Shown piece after piece: positions 61,711 to 64,000 of a DNA stretch of 64,000 nt. Numbering within the stretch: the stretch's first letter is position 1; every line of letters starts with the position of its first letter. The position numbers and the translations under genes were made by a program. The notes under the pieces are model-generated. The model had not been told where the DNA came from, searched no databases, and saw nothing but the letters and a program-made list of their open reading frames with translations. The DNA is from Pieris napi (taxonomy: Eukaryota; Arthropoda; Insecta; Lepidoptera; Pieridae). The stretch spans positions 10,798,001 to 10,862,000 of the forward strand of contig NC_062236.1 in assembly GCF_905475465.1 (NCBI RefSeq), read 5' to 3'.

Positions 61711-62044
61711 ACACTAGAAACAGTACACGATAAAATATTTCTATAACACAAATCGTAAATTACGTTTTTTAAAAGTAATTTTTAAATGCAATCCTAAAAG
61801 TGACTAAGTTTCTTTACTGCATACAAAACTCCTGGGTTTTTCAGGAAAAACAATGGAATCATAATATACGGAAACTTAAACAATAGATTTTTATCACAGT
61901 AAACTTATACATATGCACAGGATGCGCTTGTGGTGTATAATAAGTAATAATGAGGCCCGTTTATTTCCAATATTTACAAATGTACAGATTAGATTTGTTG
62001 TATACATTTTTCTTGTTATCCTAATATCCTAACTTCCTTCAGTA

Positions 62045-62205
62045 CCATGGATCGGAACCGCTTCACAGGTAATGGCCTCCTCCAGCTTTTTTCCAAATAT
62101 CTCCAGCTATGTCTTTCTTTCTCCTTCCTTCTATATCTTCTAACCACCTTTTTGCGCCCTCTTCCCCTTCTTCCCCTTGGTCCTTTCCACCGATGAATAT
62201 GATCA
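62045..62205 (-). mobile_element. RTE-like LINE ORF C-terminus relic, antisense
   Basis: Minus strand reads RWLEDIEGRRKKDIAGDIW followed by a KKAGGGHYL-like end. It has the same RW-D and LEEA layout as the relic at 33720, more decayed. Confidence 0.5.
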
Positions 62206-62334
62206 CCATCATATAAATACTTGCCTATTACAACTATTCAAACATGTATAGATTTTCTGTCAGAAGCAATTTACATCTTATATATTTATTAACACTTCAT
62301 TGCATTAGAATATAAAAATTTAACATAATTAAAT

Positions 62335-62405
62335 GTAAAGGAGGGCAACTGACGGCCTTATCGCTTTCGATCGATCTCTTCCAGGCAACCACTGAGGGAA
62401 AAGAA
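62335..62405. mobile_element. LINE tail fragment
   Basis: AGGGCAACTGACGGCCTTAT then TCGCTTTCGATCGATCTCTT, shared with 42120-42300. Very short. Confidence 0.4.
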
Positions 62406-62689
62406 AAAAAATGTATTAAATTAGATAATGTACAAAAATACATATTAAATATAGTTAAATCTTAATGTATTAAAATGAACGTAAAAGAATACCAAAGTTT
62501 TACAAAACAGCAGGCAATGGCCAATAATGAATGTTGCAGGCAAAAACAATGGTTTGGTGCTTAGATGGTGCGGCTTACTTTCACTCTTATGTAACAATGC
62601 GTTGCAGATAGAACAATCGCATATAACGTCAAACATTTAACTTGTGGCTAGGAAGTGCTATGACAGTTACACAGATTGATGAAATCTAT

Positions 62690-62785
62690 TTTTTAGATAA
62701 CGGGGTAAACGGGTAGGAGACCTGATGTTATGTGCCCAAGGACGCATTACCAGAAGGCTTGCATGTGCGTTGCCGGCCTTTTAAG
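62690..62785 (-). mobile_element. fragment of the same Jockey-like LINE tail, antisense
   Basis: AACGGGTAGGAGACCTGATG and TGCATGTGCGTTGCCGGCCT match in reverse the 13265-13710 tail. The TTA-flanked MITE at 62789 abuts its right end. Confidence 0.6.
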
Positions 62786-62788
62786 TTA

Positions 62789-63069
62789 GGGAGCGTTCAA
62801 GTCTTACGTAACGCAATTTTTGGAGATTATTGACCCCCCCCCTCCCATGTAACTCGCCGTAGCGTTATTCAGTTCCCAAGTACAGTACTGTACCCAAGTA
62901 TAGTAAAACGTTTCTCGACCACCTAGTGACTCTTTAGTTACTATTATTTGGTGTAAGTCGAAAAAAATATTAACAATAACGCGTCATTTAATCCCCGCCC
63001 CGCATCGTAACGTTTTACAAAAGGACCCCCCCCCTCCCAAAATACGTTACGTAATACTTGAACGCTCCC
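62789..63069. mobile_element. 281-bp MITE with TTA duplication (PIF/Harbinger-like)
   Basis: Ends GGGAGCGTTCAAGTCTTACG and GTAATACTTGAACGCTCCC, flanked by TTA (62786-62788, 63070-63072). A 3-bp TWA duplication and GGG ends fit PIF/Harbinger. Internal CCCCCCCCTCCC stretches recur at 62828-62840 and 63026-63040. No coding. Confidence 0.75.
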
Positions 63070-63072
63070 TTA

Positions 63073-64000
63073 TTGGTACGCTTGTTTGTTAAGGACTAAG
63101 TCGAATTGGCTCGGAGATACTTCTTCTATAAAGGTTCAAGCAGTTTTTCCAGGAAGAAAACAATACAGATATTTATTACATACATACCGCTTATAGATTA
63201 CAGAATAAACAAAAAAATATTTTATTCCATCTTACGTCTTATTTATTTATCTTAGATTACAGTATAGATAATAATAATTCAGCCACAAACTTCAATCCCA
63301 CTCTATTTTCCTCTGGCACACAAACCTCATATTCCTTACATAATTTAGAAATTATTGTGTCCTTTACAGGTCTATATTTGTTTTAATGTTCGTTTTTTTA
63401 AAGTGTTTTGTGTAGTTTTGTAATTCTTGCGGTAACCAAATTTAAGTTTTCTATATATACAGCTGCACTGGATATACAGTTAATAGAACAACCCTATGTT
63501 GGTAATGCATTGGTATTTCGTAGGTTTCTTTCATATAAAAATGTTCCAAGTCGAAAGGCTTCGCAAATCGGCGCAAAACTGTGCGACGACAAGACGTAAT
63601 AAGTATAACTCCTGGCTGTCAAATGTAATACGTTTTTGACGTACGGAAGCTATAATTAGTGCTAAGTCTCGATTCTGGATTTTACTGACGGCCTTAGAAT
63701 AGGGTAGTCATTATTATTAGAGTTTTCTTAATGATTCCATACAAAAATTGCTTAGTTAACATTTCTTAATATGAGTATAAGTTGTAACAACTTAAGTTAG
63801 TTTTTTTAGTGGTATAGTATTTTATGGCCCCTTTTAGGGTAAAAGCCTTTATTTCAATTAAATTTTCTCTATATTCCTTTCTTTTTTTTTCTCCGATTTT
63901 TCTATGGAAAGTGCATAATTTTGATTGTTGTGACAATCAAATCAACAATTGTCCTGTTATTAGTTTTTATATCGTATAATATTAATATAAGGCAGTCAAA
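63073..64000. other. AT-rich right edge without recognisable features
   Basis: Open frames here are short and not protein-like; no splice-consistent exon found. Confidence 0.5.

Overview
This is an AT-rich insect nuclear window, almost certainly from a moth or butterfly. The evidence is the density of repeat types I associate with lepidopteran genomes: tRNA-derived SINEs with recognisable A and B boxes, several 5'-truncated non-LTR retrotransposon tails, a short Helitron that starts TC and ends CTAG, mariner relics and several MITEs. No prokaryotic features, CRISPR arrays or viral genes were seen. Four protein-coding genes could be assembled by hand from splice sites and reading-frame phase; single-ORF views show only fragments of them. 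Layout: (1) 53-25890, minus strand: the 5' part of a nose-resistant-to-fluoxetine-6 (NRF-6) type membrane acyltransferase gene. It has five exons here and runs off the left edge. Its first intron, about 21.5 kb, holds most of the mobile DNA of the left half, including a 2.3-kb inverted-repeat element studded with a TGTACGGC motif and two copies of a hairpin MITE. (2) 25891-36522: intergenic, with a TTAA-flanked element, a mariner relic, LINE and SINE fragments. (3) 36523-41290, plus: a complete eight-exon DUSP12/YVH1 dual-specificity phosphatase with its HCx5R active site and C-terminal zinc-binding cysteines. Its last intron carries a 28-bp minisatellite. (4) 44913-47697, minus: a complete six-exon ZAD-C2H2 zinc-finger protein. 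(5) 48662-49748, minus: a complete three-exon ARL16-like small GTPase. (6) 49749-64000: no assembled gene; a mariner relic, a LINE with a long open reverse-transcriptase frame, SINEs, a TTA-flanked MITE, and several GC-rich islands that may be promoters, enhancers or unlinked first exons. The four genes belong to unrelated pathways (membrane lipid/acyl transfer, ribosome-linked phosphatase, transcription factor, small GTPase) and are ordinary neighbours, not a pathway cluster. DUSP12 and the zinc-finger gene converge; the zinc-finger gene and ARL16 lie head-to-tail. The least explained structure is the TGTACGGC element at 7431-9758. I found no clear case for an undescribed multi-gene system. 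Exon borders come from reading splice sites and phase only, and repeat names come from memory of families, so they are provisional.
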